From assembly GCA_019722365.1 (NCBI GenBank), contig JADFUC010001895.1, positions 62,001 through 126,000 on the forward strand: a stretch of DNA of 64,000 bases, read 5' to 3'. The number at the start of each line of letters is the position of its first letter. Positions within the stretch are counted from its first letter, which is position 1. The stretch is from Lithospermum erythrorhizon (lineage: Eukaryota > Streptophyta > Magnoliopsida > Boraginales > Boraginaceae). The notes under the pieces are model-generated. The model was not told the DNA's origin. It saw nothing but the letters and a program-made list of their open reading frames with translations, and did not search any database. The position numbers and the translations under genes were made by a program. Below, piece after piece: positions 1 through 12,156 of this stretch.

Positions 1-325
1 TCAGCATAATTTCCATTAAGGCCATTGCTAGATCTCAGTATCTCACTGATGCACAATAATTAAAAGCAGCAAACAGTTGGCTGTCCATCAAGAAATTACC
101 AATGTTTATAATGGAATGGAACATATAGATGAATGTGAGCTTCCTAATAAGAGACAAAATCAGAAGTTCAAGAATTACCATAATCTCAAAGTCCATCCTG
201 GAGTCAATCTCAAACATTTGTCTGGACTCTCTCCGACGGAGTCTCCCACAGATAATTCTTGTGCAGACAAAAACAATGAAAGTGGCACTCATACCAAATC
301 CAATTATTGTGGTAATCAAATTCAT
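1..325 (-). CDS. N-terminal exon of a probable membrane-anchored RING-H2 (ATL-like) protein, partial
   Basis: On the minus strand, an ATG at 325-323 opens a short exon. It reads MNLITTIIGFGMSATFIVFV, then a CTRIICGRLRRRESRQMFEI stretch. This is one hydrophobic membrane segment (about residues 3-22) followed by an Arg-rich cytosolic stop-transfer sequence. A GT donor follows ATG at 179 (the intron starts with GTAATT at 178). The combination resembles, from memory, the first exon of a small plant RING-H2 ubiquitin ligase group whose RING domain lies in later exons. Those exons would lie to the left of base 1, so the RING itself is not visible here. An in-frame ATG five codons upstream (340) is a possible alternative start. 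The family assignment is an inference; the membrane segment is seen directly. Confidence 0.45.
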
Positions 326-997
326 TCCTGACCCAAACATCCTTAAAACCTATGTCTATTAGACTATTACTACAATCTTAATTCATACAAATCTGACCAT
401 CAATAGGAAAGCTAGATAAATCATAAAAAATATCAGCTTCTAAGTTAAAGAGAAGCATACACATCAAACAGTATAATGGTAAGCTAAAAGGGAAAACACA
501 AACTGAGTATCAGAAGCAAGATCTATCAACAAATAGAAAAAGGCTAATAACTTTATGGAAAGCAATCATTATGCAGAATATAAACTAATTGTAGGAAAGA
601 GCAAACAAGACCAAGTAAAGATTTATTTTTTAAAACTGACCAATAAAGGAAATAGGCAGAGGAATAATGATTCACCTAATATAGAAGATTTAGAAGCTAT
701 TTTAAGATGCAAAAAATATATATATATATATATTTAAAAAAAAAACTAAAAAAATACTCAAATGGAATCCTAATCTCTTTTTGTGGACTCAAAGTTCAGA
801 CATCCCTAAGAGAGCCATAAAATCTTGATTGGTGAAATTGAGAAGAAAAGTATATAGACTTCAACACTTTCCATTTGGACTAAGTGTTAAGTGGGGACCA
901 ATTAAGACAGCAGATCTTTAATCAATTATTTCTTTATTATTAGTTAATCATCATGTTACTACTATTTCCTATGGTTGACTTTTGATGTCCTAAAATC
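326..997. other. AT-rich intergenic stretch with an (AT)n microsatellite
   Basis: This stretch would be the upstream region of the minus-strand RING-like exon. An AT dinucleotide run sits at about 716-733, followed directly by an A tract (736-745). I see no gene; the short reading frames here show no recognisable domain. Confidence 0.5.
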
Positions 998-1514
998 TAC
1001 TCTCCATTTCAAAATGAGCCGGGCGAAATGCCGTTCAGCTTAACATTACAAATATAATAGAAATAATTTTATTTAAAAATAAAATAGTACCTTTGTATTG
1101 AATAAAAAACCTTAAAATAAAAGAAAGTTTCCATACAATAAAAATAAAAATAAAATAGTAAGTAAGAAGCTGGCTACTTACATGTGACTTTTTACACGCT
1201 ATATATTTACCAATTATACTAGAACTTTACTTACAATTTACCTAATATATAAAATATTAGAGACCTACGGATTTAGAATACATGTAAATACCGCTTGAGC
1301 ATACATCAAAGAGCGGGCACGAAAAATAGATGATTGTTTATGAAAAGTGTTTTATTAATGAATAACAAATAACTACATTGAAATTGTAAAAATTTATATT
1401 GAAAATATAAAAAACTATATTGAAATTATAAAAAGATATATTAAAAATGCAAATAAACTATTGTGAAAAAATAAATTTTTTTATATAATTATATATTTTG
1501 AGACAGAGGGAGTA
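998..1514. mobile_element. Stowaway/mariner-like MITE, about 0.5 kb
   Basis: The right end reads TTGAGACAGAGGGAGTA, the classic plant Stowaway terminus. Its reverse complement, CTCCCTCTGTCTCAAAAT, matches the left end CTCTCCATTTCAAAAT at 1000 with a two-base gap. Both ends abut a TA (998-999 and 1513-1514), the expected target duplication. The interior is AT-rich, non-coding, and carries about four imperfect copies of a 20-22 bp unit (TATATTGAAATTATAAAAA type) at 1374-1455. No transposase is encoded, so the element would be non-autonomous. Confidence 0.5.
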
Positions 1515-2390
1515 GTAATTATAAAGAAAAAGAAATACGGAGTATCTAAACTGTAAAAACAAGGGAAACAGTGGGTTCTTCAAGATTCATGGTGAAAGAA
1601 TGATAGATTCTTCTTTACCACCTTCTTTATACATATGTTTAATAGTCTAAGTCTTGTAACTGCAAGTACTAAAGTAACCATAACTATTTCTGATTGAAAA
1701 AAGAATTCACTCATTGATATTTAAGAAAGGTGATCAACTACACGTCTACAACTAGTAAGTGTACAAACAAATACCAATAATGATTGATACTATGGAGTAC
1801 ATGATTCAGAGAAATAATTGAAGAGGACATATATTGCTCACATCTTTTACATTTCATGTCAGCAGGTAGCTTTTTGTTATTAAGTTACTGGCAGTAAATA
1901 AATGGGGCCAAATAATGTTTTAGTAGTGTAATTTCTTTTTGGAAATATTGATAATATTTCAAGATGTGTTCGTAAATGGATTTAACATCGATTTTTTAAT
2001 GGTATATTTTATAAATAATGAAATAAATAATGTTATCTAATATTCTAAATACCTTTGAACAATATCAAATGGAAACCTATGAGACAATAGTACCCTCTTG
2101 TTAAAAAAATCGCAAATTTATTGCACCACCTAATTATATATATGTACACCTATGATAGTAATTATTACAGAATATTAAATATTGAAAACATATTAGACAG
2201 ATAATGAGCCACAAAAAGATGGCCTAAAATCATTTCATACTTAATACACTATATGAAAATGTAAAATTCTATTTTGACCCTGAGTTTATTAGAATATCTA
2301 TAACTCCCCTTTCCATTAATTTGATGTATATGTTAATAGTTAGGGGACTCAAAATAAAAGTATTTATTTCGATAGCTTCTGCTTAAACTA
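1515..2390. other. Intergenic, nothing recognised
   Basis: AT-rich sequence between the MITE and the hAT remnant. I find no conserved coding frame, RNA gene or clear repeat. Confidence 0.4.
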
Positions 2391-2394
2391 CAAA

Positions 2395-5300
2395 TAGGGG
2401 AGTAAAATAGTCGTTTCGCCCTTCAACGTATTTGTTTGGGTGTGCGTACAACGGCCTTCAACTACGGTGTTGGTAGACCGAGGCAATCTGGGGGCAGTCG
2501 GGCAGAGCCCGGTAGACGATCAGAAATCCATCGAAAATGGGCCCAGGATCAGAGTCAGGATCCAACATTCGGACGGTATCAAACGGATCGGACCGATATA
2601 AAGCAGGATCCGGTAATTTAATATAAAAAAAAAATCATAAACTATATATTTCCCCGATTCGGCTTAGCGCCTGATGAAACCACGAGTTTGGAGGTCAAAT
2701 TACCATCTGGATTTGGTCTTTGCGCTCACTTCCCGCCATTTCACTTTCGCATCTCCGTTTCTCACTTTCGGCTTGACGCTTTTCCTCGACCCAGTCCAGA
2801 ACCTATCGTTCGTTAAATCAGAGTTAATAAGATTACCGATAGTAATAGTTAGTTTTCTTCTCATTTTAATTTTAAAATTGAAAATATGTTTGATTAACTT
2901 GGCTTTAATTATTAGTTTAATTCATGTAAATGTGTTTGATTTTGTGTGTTAGGTTCACAATTGTTATTTGATTTTGTGTTATTAACATTATTTAGAATTT
3001 TATTTCCTTGTATTTTGAATTTTTTTTGTATTAGGTTTAATTATTTTTGTATTTTCAAATTGTTAAATATGTTATAATTAGTTATTTTCATTTTTTTCGA
3101 TTTTAATTCGTAAATATGTTTGTATTTTCAGTTTTTTCAATTCATCTAAATATGTTTGTATTTTCAATTATGCTTTTGCATTTACTAATTTTTGGATAAT
3201 GTTTCATAATATTTTCAATATGTTTGACTCTCGATAATAAACTTATAAAATATAATTAATAATGTGTTGAATTGGTAATAAGTTTGTAATTGATTCATAA
3301 AAGACATAAGTGATAATTAATATGTCTTTTAAAATTCTTCAATTACCCCGTCGTGGATGAATATGATGGTCTTTGAGATATTAGTGATGTTGAGACCCTT
3401 TGGGGAATAGAGGTTGGGGAGTTGAATGATATCAACAACAGTGAAAGTGTTGGTGGGTCAACCGTACCCGATCAGTCCATCGGAGCTTATGGTAAAGGTG
3501 GCCGGCCAAAAAATCTATTTTTCATACGAGGGAGTGGAGATTATGAGTCTTACGGATGCTACAAGAAAATGGAAGTGCAAATGGTGTGGAACTATGTATT
3601 TTGTTGATGAGAAGTATAAAAGCACTTCAAATGCAAAAAAAAACACTTAGAGAATTGTGTGATGAGGAAGTTGAACTTAGCTCAAGGTGAAAGTTCTTGT
3701 GATATAAGCTTATCTTGGTGATCTGTGAGGATTACAGTCTTTCTAAGCTGACAATACAATCATGCTAAAGGATTAGAGAACTAGGCGTCACATGTGGTTT
3801 AGGTCATGAGTTTCCTTTTAGTATTATGGAAGGAGTCATCTTTAATAAGTTTTTGAAAGAGATATATCCTTGGTATAAAAAAATAACTAGACACACTTTG
3901 AAGAGTGATTGTGAGACTTTTTATGATGATGAGAAAGTTAAAATGAAAAAATCTATGTCTTTGGTTAATAGGATTAGTTTGACCACTAATTTGTGGTGGT
4001 GCGGGAATGAAAGTTGGATATATGACATTCTTGCTCATTTTATTGATTCCAAATCGCAGCTCAACAAAGAGTCTTGTCATTTACTAATGTTCCTCAGCGC
4101 CGTTACGAGAAGAGGTCATTGCTGGGAATTCTTAGAGTTATGGATGATTGGAACGCCGGGAAGCGTTGTATCCATTTTTGTTGATAATGTACGCAAATGA
4201 TAGTGCATTGCTAGGTTAAAGGCTGATTTTAGCAATAGGAGAAATCTTCCTCTTGAGGGTAAGTTGTTTCATGTGAGGTGTTGTGCACATATCTTGAACT
4301 TGTTGGTTCAAGATGGTCTTGAAATAATCAAGCCTATTGTTGATCAGATTAGAAATGGTGTGCGATATCTGTTGAATTCTGAGACTAGGTGCAAAGCATT
4401 TAAGAAAATAGATGATGAGCTACAATACGCGGGTAAATTTCTGAGTTTTGGATGCGAAACTAGATGGAACTTCGACATGGTTGATGTTGTTCTTGCCCTC
4501 TTATTATAGGGATGTATGGCCTAGATATGCAGAGAAAAATGGAGCTTTTATTCATTATTTGCTGATGATCTTGGATGGGAGATGGTTTATGATATCTGTC
4601 AGTTTTGGAAGTTTTGTTGATATTCACAATGATTATAAGTGGCAACAACATCAGCTGTGAATTTGTTCTAAATTTGAACTTCTATAGGGTCAACGTGTTG
4701 CCATGCCAAAACCTGGGTGAGGGCTCATTAAGCCCCAACACAAATTCTTACAAGTGAAATGGCTTCAGTATGATAAGTATTAGGCACAAAGTAATACATT
4801 GATCTCGGGTGGAGGTTCTTGATCTAAGGGTATTATTTGTATAAGTGTATTTTACTTGTTGCCTATTTTTACTAAGTTGTATAATTCCCATTTTGTTGCT
4901 GCTACCCTTTAGGTATAGATGATTTTATTATTTGGGTTTATCGGTGCTTGTAATAAAGTGTGGGGATGAGCGAAAGCTTTATCGAGAGCGAGTTGAGAAA
5001 GAACTTATTCTCCTGTTCAAGCTCTATGAACAAGTTTTCATAAATGATGATGCTCAACAAAGGCCAATCCCCAGTCAAGAAGGGCCTAATGAATGTTAGG
5101 TTGGGAAAGATGAGTTTTGTTGTACCTTGAAAATATTGGAGGGCTTAATAAGAGTAGTCGGAAGTGCAATATAGCATTGATGATCCGTTGAAAGTTCACA
5201 GGGGGATTAAATTTGATGTATTGACTTGGATGGTAATGAAGCTAAATATCCTATTCTTAGTAAAATGGCAAAGATATTCAATCCGTTCCGGTTACTCTTG

Positions 5301-6235
5301 TTGCTTGAATCAACTTTTAGTGTAGAGTAAAAAGTTATTGATCCAAAAAGATCCTCCATGAAAACTAAGACCGTCGAGATGCTTTTTTGTGGAGATGTAT
5401 GGCCTTAAAAAAAGGATACGGAACAAGTATTGTGAGTATTTACTTATCTATTCTTATTTATGTTTGCTCTATGCTAATTTTCTAATTGATACATTCATTT
5501 TATTGTAGTTAAAACGAGAAGGCGGCTGCGATATGATTTTGGTAAATCAAAGCTCACAGTAGGGCCAACCCAGCCTCGACCATTTGACTAATGTATAGAT
5601 TTCCTTGTCTGTTTTATTTTATTTTGTTCATGTTTTGCTCACATGCTCGTTTTCTAATTGATACATTTTAATGTAGCTCGAGAACAAGCGAGCCTATAAG
5701 AGCGAACTTGACAGCGAAATTTTGAAGAGTCTTGTCAACTTGAACACTATAGTTTTATTTTTTACGAACACTATGGATTCTTTTTTAATATTGTATTTTG
5801 GACTTTGGACATTTGGAATTTTGGATATTATTTCAGTTTGGTTTGGACATTTAGATATTATTTAAGTTTGTTTTTTAATATTAGAATTTGGACTATGGAG
5901 TGTGGAATGGACGAATGGTGAAATTTTTGATTTATTTTAATTTTCTAGGTTTTGGTTTTGCGTTCAAATTTCGGTTTCGGATACGAATTACGGTTTCGGA
6001 TACGAGTTTCGGTTTCGGATATCGGAACGGTTTGAACTACTATCGGATCGGGCAGTTCGGTCAGCTGGCCCGATAAGTTTCGGTCCGGTTCGGATGGACG
6101 AGCAGGGCAGGTCGATTCGGATCGGTGAAAACGGATCGAGAAACCCGGCGCTAATTCCAGCCTCGTGATAGCCGGCATAGATCAACTTGTAATAAACTAA
6201 AGTGCTAATGCGAGAAGCATTTTGTCTGCCCGTAT
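2395..6235 (+). mobile_element. Degenerate hAT-superfamily transposon (BED finger / RICESLEEPER-like transposase)
   Basis: Fragments of one transposase lie in order on the plus strand but in different frames with many stops. A BED-type zinc finger piece lies at 3545-3640, with WKCKWCGT (CxxC). A transposase core follows at 3826-4200, including the NRISLTTNLWW stretch. At 4215-4500 comes ARLKADFSNRRNLPLEGKLF, then HVRCCAHILNLLVQDGLEII. A C-terminal hAT dimerisation region at about 5215-5410 is readable only with frame changes (YPILSKMAK, then a degenerate SESTFS and VIDPKRSSMKTKTVEM). These are the signature blocks of plant hAT transposases. GC-rich, cgg-rich sequence flanks both sides (2440-2620 and 5965-6180), as expected of subterminal regions. 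Exact terminal inverted repeats and the 8-bp target duplication were not resolved, so the boundaries are approximate. The element cannot encode an active transposase. Confidence 0.75.
5965..6030. repeat. Short tandem repeats, hAT subterminal region
   Basis: A unit close to CGGTTTCGGATACGA is repeated three to four times with small changes. Subterminal arrays of this kind bind transposase in hAT elements; that role is inferred here from position only. Confidence 0.5.
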
Positions 6236-6429
6236 AGTATTAGGTTCGGCTACCATTGCTATAATATGAGTTAAATTTCTTATAAGAAGCGGCATTATAT
6301 TGAAGTGGTTAAAATTAAAATTCCAATCACCTAATAAATGGATATGGAATATCATTACTGTGAAGGTTTAAATAAGGAATTAAATAAGTTTGTCGTTTTT
6401 AAGGAAAAATAATTGGACCAAAGAAGCAC

Positions 6430-7263
6430 TTGTCACAAATAAACACCAAATTCCTATCCATACTCATCATCAGCAATAAAGCTCTTGAGACACAAAAAGT
6501 TTGTGTTTTCAAGACTCAATCTTTAGGTACAATAATCACTTCATATATTATATTTAATTATATTTTATTTTCTTTGTTCATGTTGATATATGTGAGATTA
6601 TTTGCAAATTCTGATTATTTATAATTTATTTGGTTGTTTGAATTTTGAATAAAGGTATCAAGATTGGATTTTTTTTTTCTTATTAGTTTTGGTTTTGTAG
6701 CTTGTTTTGTTCATATATGTGAGATTATTTGCAAATTATGATAATTTGTAATTTATGTTGTTTGAATTCTAAGTAAAAGTATCAAGATTGGATTTTTTTT
6801 CTTTTGAGTTTTGTTTTTGGAGGTTGTTTTGCAGTTTGATGTTATATTGATGATTTTGAGGTTACTGAGGGCTGAAAATGATTGAATCAGATTATTTGTA
6901 AGGGTTCTTAGTAATGGAGAAAAAAGGTTTAACTGAGCTCTGTTTTACTCAATAGAGTAAGTGTTTGAGCTTGTGTTGATCTGTTGGGGAAAAGAGAATT
7001 GTTGATGCCCCTGACCAAGGAATTATGTTCTTCATGGTCTGGTTTAAGATGTGTTGGTTATTGGATTGTAGTAAAGAAAAGGCGATTCTACTCACATTTC
7101 GTCAAATATGAACTTCCAAATAAGTTGGGAGGGATTGACTATTATTCGTTAGTCGTTACTACTTGTTGTAGTTACATGTAGTCATTTATGTATTTACCTC
7201 ATATTATCGATACAATGATTGCTAAGTGTATCAGGTGGCTTTGAAATCTTTAGCCTTTCTAAG
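6430..7263 (+). promoter_or_regulatory. Probable PEX11 5' UTR exon and 5' UTR intron
   Basis: A likely untranslated exon ends near 6527 (TCTTTAG followed by GTACAATAAT). A matching acceptor TATCAG lies at about 7226-7231, just ahead of the short leader before the PEX11 ATG at 7264. The leader between (GTGGCTTTGAAATC...) lacks an upstream ATG. The transcription start is not visible. The intron contains a 127-bp tandem duplication, listed separately. Confidence 0.45.
6577..6830 (+). repeat. 127-bp tandem duplication in the PEX11 5' UTR intron
   Basis: The block starting TTGTTCAT and containing GTGAGATTATTTGCAAATT (6592), ATAATTTAT, TTGTTTGAATT and TATCAAGATTGGATTTTTTT recurs 127 bp downstream (GTGAGATTATTTGCAAATT again at 6719). 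The copies differ by scattered substitutions and small indels, so the duplication is not very recent. Confidence 0.8.
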
Positions 7264-8795
7264 ATGAGTTCATTGGATGTAGCCAGAGCAGAACTTGCTC
7301 TTGTGGTACTGTATTTGAACAAAGCAGAAGCCAGGGACAAAATATGCAGGGCAATACAGTATGGTTCGAAATTCTTGAGCGATGGAAAGCCTGGGACTGC
7401 TCAGGATGTTGACAAGTCGACTAGCTTAGCCCGTAAGGTCTTCCGTCTCTTCAAGGTTGGTAACACTTTAATTTCTTCTTTTACACTTCTCAGAAGTATA
7501 TTAAAATGTCCTACATCATGGCCATGTTAATTTAGTTGGGAACGTGCTCAATCTGCCCATATTAACTATTGTGATTTGTGTGCTTGTAGGTTGATTTAAT
7601 ATTGAGAGAACAGATTATGGAATATATTTATCGAATATTTTCATTTTCTTAGTAATTTATTCAGTAACGCCATTCTCCTTCACTTTACAGTTTGTTAATG
7701 ATCTGCATGGTCTCATAAGTGCAGTGCCTCAAGGAACTCCGCTTCCGCTTGTTTTGCTTGGAAAGGTATATATATGTTTAAGTCGTTTCTCCGTATGAAG
7801 GGGTTCTTTATCCTAAACTATGCTAACATGAAAATTCTTTCAGTCCAAAAATGCATTGGTGTCGACTTTCTTGTTTCTTGATCAAATTGTTTGGCTTGGT
7901 AGGACAGGCATTTACAAGGTACATCATGGTTGTCAATCACTTTGTTATACACTCACTAAGTAACTTGTGCCATTAATATATCTAATTATACAATGTAATT
8001 GTATTTTGTGCAGAATAAAGAGCGTGCTGATCTGATTGGGAGGATATCTCTGTACTGCTGGATGGGGTCTTCTTTTTGCACAACCTTGGTTGAGGTATGC
8101 GACACATCTTACCTCTGCTTAATCAAGAATCTCTTCATTGTATGCTGTACGGTCCTGTAAATTTATTTTAATGTTCTCAAATGATCTGCAAAGTCCAGAT
8201 AGGGGAACTTTACAGGCTTTCAGCATCAATGAAGAAGCTAGAGAAGGACCTTAAGAACACTGATAAGTACAAGGTTTGACACGAAGCTCTATGTATCAAC
8301 ATGATTATGCCATTTTTATCACAAGTTGTCCACTTCATAATTATTTATCTATGTTCTCTTGGTATGTGGTTAATTTGTCATTGCAGAATGAGCAATACCT
8401 CAGCAAAGTTCAGAAATCAAAGGAAAGAGATTTGGCCCTTATTAAGGCGGCAATGGACATAGTGGTTGCAGTAGGACTGCTTCAACTGCAGCCCAAGAAA
8501 GTTACTCCTCGTGTGACAGGAGCTTTCGGTTTTGTTTCCTCTCTCATCTCCTGCTATCAGGTATCAATTGATATTCTCCTTGTTTACTTCTCCCTGTTTC
8601 CCTCGGAATTTTTGTATTGCATAGGAATCATCAATCGCATACACCATTTGCTGACTGCATAACCAATTACTCGAACAGAAATTGTTCATTGCAGTTCCCT
8701 AGCCACTAAATCTTCCATGACATTCTAAAGGCTGAAAATTTTGATATTTGTTTATGCAGTTGCTTCCTTCGCCACAGAAGGCCAAATCAGCCTGA
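7264..8795 (+). CDS. PEX11: Peroxisomal membrane protein PEX11 (PEX11C/D/E group)
   Basis: PEX11 proteins sit in the peroxisomal membrane and drive peroxisome elongation and proliferation. Seven coding exons join without a break: 7264-7455, 7691-7765, 7844-7918, 8014-8094, 8199-8273, 8387-8560, 8760-8795. They give 235 residues, the normal length for the plant C/D/E group. The start MSSLDVARAELALVVLYLNK matches the family N terminus. Further hallmarks are EARDKICRAIQYGSKFLS, FRLFKFVNDLHGLIS, the hydrophobic LLGKSKNALVSTFLFLDQ, and the C-terminal VTPRVTGAFGFVSSLISCYQ. An in-frame ATG 15 codons upstream (7219) lies across the likely 5' UTR acceptor and is rejected. All junctions are GT-AG. The C terminus ends KAKSA, without the dibasic KxK ending seen in some members. 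The gene converges on the F-box gene 588 bp downstream. Confidence 0.93.
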
Positions 8796-9383
8796 ATGAA
8801 ACTGTTTCCCCTCAGCAGGCCGTAGACAGATCGAAATAATTATGTAGTGTTATATACATGTTGCTATATCAATTCAAGAAAGTTGTTGGTGTGGCTGTGT
8901 TGACATTCTGTCTCACCTTGTGTTCATCAACTCCTACTATGATGTTCAAACAAATATTTTGATATGGTTCACATCATATTTACTGTATCTTCAGAAGTAT
9001 TTTGGCACGTTCATCACAATGATATTATAAAGATTTAATAAAAAAGACAATTCAATGTAAGTGCATTTTAATGTATGCCCAGCACAAATATTTAGACTAG
9101 TAAAATAACACATAAAAGTACAAAATTCAATATATAGAGATGGTATACATTAAGAGATGAGAATCATCATCTCCAGTCACACTATATGTTCAGAAGAGAA
9201 ACTGTAATAATCCATGAGAAAGAATTAGCATTTACACAGTTTTAAGCAGTACTCAGAACTAACGAATAGAGGAAAATTGTGCCAGATTATCAAGATTAAG
9301 ATCTTCCTATGGAAGAACTTCCTAATGCAACTAACTACAAGATTCAGAATTCATTCATCTTCCTCGGTCATTCATCGTCATCA
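8796..9383. other. Convergent 3' ends of PEX11 and the F-box gene
   Basis: This interval holds the 3' UTRs of two genes facing each other. It is AT-rich and has no other gene. AATAAA-like signals occur on both strands, but I cannot assign the poly(A) sites. Confidence 0.5.
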
Positions 9384-12156
9384 TCAAAAGTCAATTGCAT
9401 CGTAGTCATATTCAAACTGCGCAATTCCATCCGTTCCCCAAGGACCCCCATCTAGAGTTAGCACACGCGTATTCCCATTGCCCTCACCATCGGAAGTCTT
9501 CTGCAATGTTTGACGAAGAGCCTCAGGGTAATACTTCAATAGAATCTTTTCAGATGGTTCAAGCATCCTCTGATCAAATGCTGGAAACAGGGGGTGTCCA
9601 ATGACTCGAATGTGAGCCACGCTGCAGAATGCCGATAAAATGCATTAGGAATGAAGAAAACACATGTTGGGAAGTATAATTCCTAAACAGAAGATGAAAG
9701 TGTTTGCATGCCCGGTCACAATACATCAATTAGGATTCGTATAGGTCCTCACAAAAGATATACTAAATAGAAAAGCAAATAGATTTACCATATATAAAAT
9801 AAGCAGTCTGACTTGTTCCTCTGAACTCTTCCAGACAGCTCAATCTGCAGGAAGCCACCAATGCAAAGAATAGGTTCTGGTAGCTTGAACTCCTGCAAGC
9901 GGTTTTCCTGCTCATGCAAATATTTTAAGCACTTAACATTATGATTTATGGTGCATAACAAACAAGATGTTGAGTTGAGATAGTAAAGATATGTGATTAA
10001 CAACGTCAATAATGAAGAGTACTTTGCAGATCGAGTCTTCATATCGAGAAAGCATAAATTATCAATATAAAAAGCAGATAACCAGTTTTGTTCTTTAGAA
10101 CGAGGTAGAATTTCAAGAGGGCGTTTGGATCAACTTCTGATGAGCTTACATGTAACCTCCTGCTCACTAAGACAATAAGTAAAAAAAGGGTTTTCTTTTT
10201 CCTTTTCTACAAGCCAACAACAAAAGCTCCGAAAAACCTTAGCCAAATACCAAGCAAGCATTTTTGCTCAGTTTGAGTGCATAAAATCATCTTTGTTCGT
10301 TCTAAAAAGGGGTGATCTTCAGTTCATTTAATCCACAATACCGGAAGCATATACCTTCAAGAGTGCATGATGTTAAGAGCAAACCTGAACCATTGGAAAA
10401 TGCTGAGAAGTGTATGTCCACACAAACTTGTCATCTGCAGGCTGTTGCAATGGCAAATACACAAGATCCTTTTCAATCATGCTTGCAGATTTTGGATGAC
10501 CCGTCCGAAACCGCACAAATTCTGCTGAGTATATAGGCTTCCCTTGCTCGAAAAATGCTGACAGAATAACATGTAGAGAAATGATAAGAAGCGTAGGTAG
10601 AGAAATGAGCCATTTTAATCCATTCCAAATTAAACAAGAGACAATAACATGAGAAAATGTCATGACCAACATGAAGATGATTGACTCTTCGAAAGGCTAT
10701 AGACAGAGAAATTACCCTCGAAAGGTCGAATCTTGATTTCGGTAATAACACAAACATTAGCTCTTAATTTATATATCAGTGTCTCTGGTATTGCAGGATC
10801 ACTTTGTCCTACACTTGACCAGTATGAACCACTATCATCGAATCTATCCCTTGGAATCAGAGTTTTGATGATGCTCTCATAAGGATAATTGTCTGTACTT
10901 GAAGCACCAACTGCTTTCTCTATACAACTCCTTGATGACAGAGAGGATTTGTTAAGAGCTTGCAGTAGAGAAGCATAGACAGTATGCTCTCTCTTGTAAA
11001 GTTCCAATTCAGCATCACCAATTGAACCAGTATTCATTGATCCACGCTTTGATTCAATTATACATTCCACATTGGAGAGTTGAGGCAACTTTTTCAAGCA
11101 CATCTGTTTAGAAACCCCATTTGTGATCACTGCGCAAACAATACATATATCTTAGCTTGTAAAGATACTGGTAGGAAATAACAACATAAAAGTGACCATC
11201 ATGAATAAACCTGTCTCATCAAGATGTATATAATGACTTAAACTGTAAGTCAGTAATAGAAAACTCAGGTAACCTGAAGAAGATGAGAATTAAATCTTCA
11301 TTCCAAAACCTAGGGGTTAACTAACACTTGACCAAACTATTTTACAATAGAAGGCCCAAATTCTCCATTAAAAGTGGTCAACATGAGAATTTTGCAATCT
11401 AAGTAATCTAGTAATCTGAATTTCTTATAGTACCTCCCCAAGAGAACTTACATGGGGCAGGGCTTGTGGACATGACATTCTATCTCAACAACCAAACTGG
11501 AAAAGGTCAAACCACAAGTGCAAATCGCCATCCAATTTCACGTAATTAGAAAAGAAATTATATTTTCAAGGTTTGAATTGCTATTCCCAGGGTCATATAC
11601 TTATATATTCAGAAAAGGTTTATGATCATCCTAATCAAACAACTACAGATCCAAAATAGGATCTCTTGCACCGATACATATCCTCGAGATCTAGTCTATG
11701 TGCACGACTGCACCCTCTTTCTTAATCCCTCATTATGCGGGATACCAATATTATAGATAATAGACCACAACCTCAAGGTATAATTGAATTGACAAGATAT
11801 CAAACATAAGCTAGTATGCCATCCAAGAAACACTACCAATGACACTACCAAATGACTATTCATATTTAACCGCACCTTAACTAAATAAAGACAATCAAAG
11901 CATGAAACAAAGTTAAGATATCAACTTAAAAGACATGCTAACACAATGCATAACTAGCTGTGATGAGCATTTATATCAAACAAGAGCTAGTCCAATTAGA
12001 AATATAAAAATCTCAGCCACAAAGCTCACCAAAATGGCGCCAAAAGCGCGAGACATTACTGGCATGAATTATATCAACTGGATCATCCAAATAGGCTAAG
12101 ATGTGAAATGCCAAGTCATCCTGTAGCCAACGCAAATAATCAATCCGAGTATCCAT
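9384..12156 (-). CDS. F-box protein, At4g00755-like
   Basis: F-box proteins are the substrate-recognition subunits of SCF ubiquitin ligases; the target of this subfamily is unknown to me. Five minus-strand coding exons join in frame: 12156-12030, 11129-10716, 10557-10385, 9907-9789, 9621-9384. They give 356 residues. The F-box lies at about residues 5-45 (YLRWLQDDLAFHILAYLDDP, then ASNVSRFWRHFVI). The rest is the conserved plant domain: GVSKQMCLKKLPQLSNVECI, a DNYPYESIIKTLIPRDRFDD stretch, SYWSSVGQSDPAIPETLIYK, PIYSAEFVRFRTGHP, then LPEPILCIGGFLQIELSGRV and AHIRVIGHPLFPAFD. It ends in an acidic tail (FEYDYDAIDF). The start at 12156 gives the usual MDTRIDYLRWL terminus; the upstream in-frame ATG at 12210 lies before a probable UTR acceptor. 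No disruption is seen. Confidence 0.88.

Noticed and set aside
10312..10536. Plus-strand open frame over the F-box gene
   Set aside because: It is antisense to the conserved F-box exon 10557-10385 and has no family resemblance.
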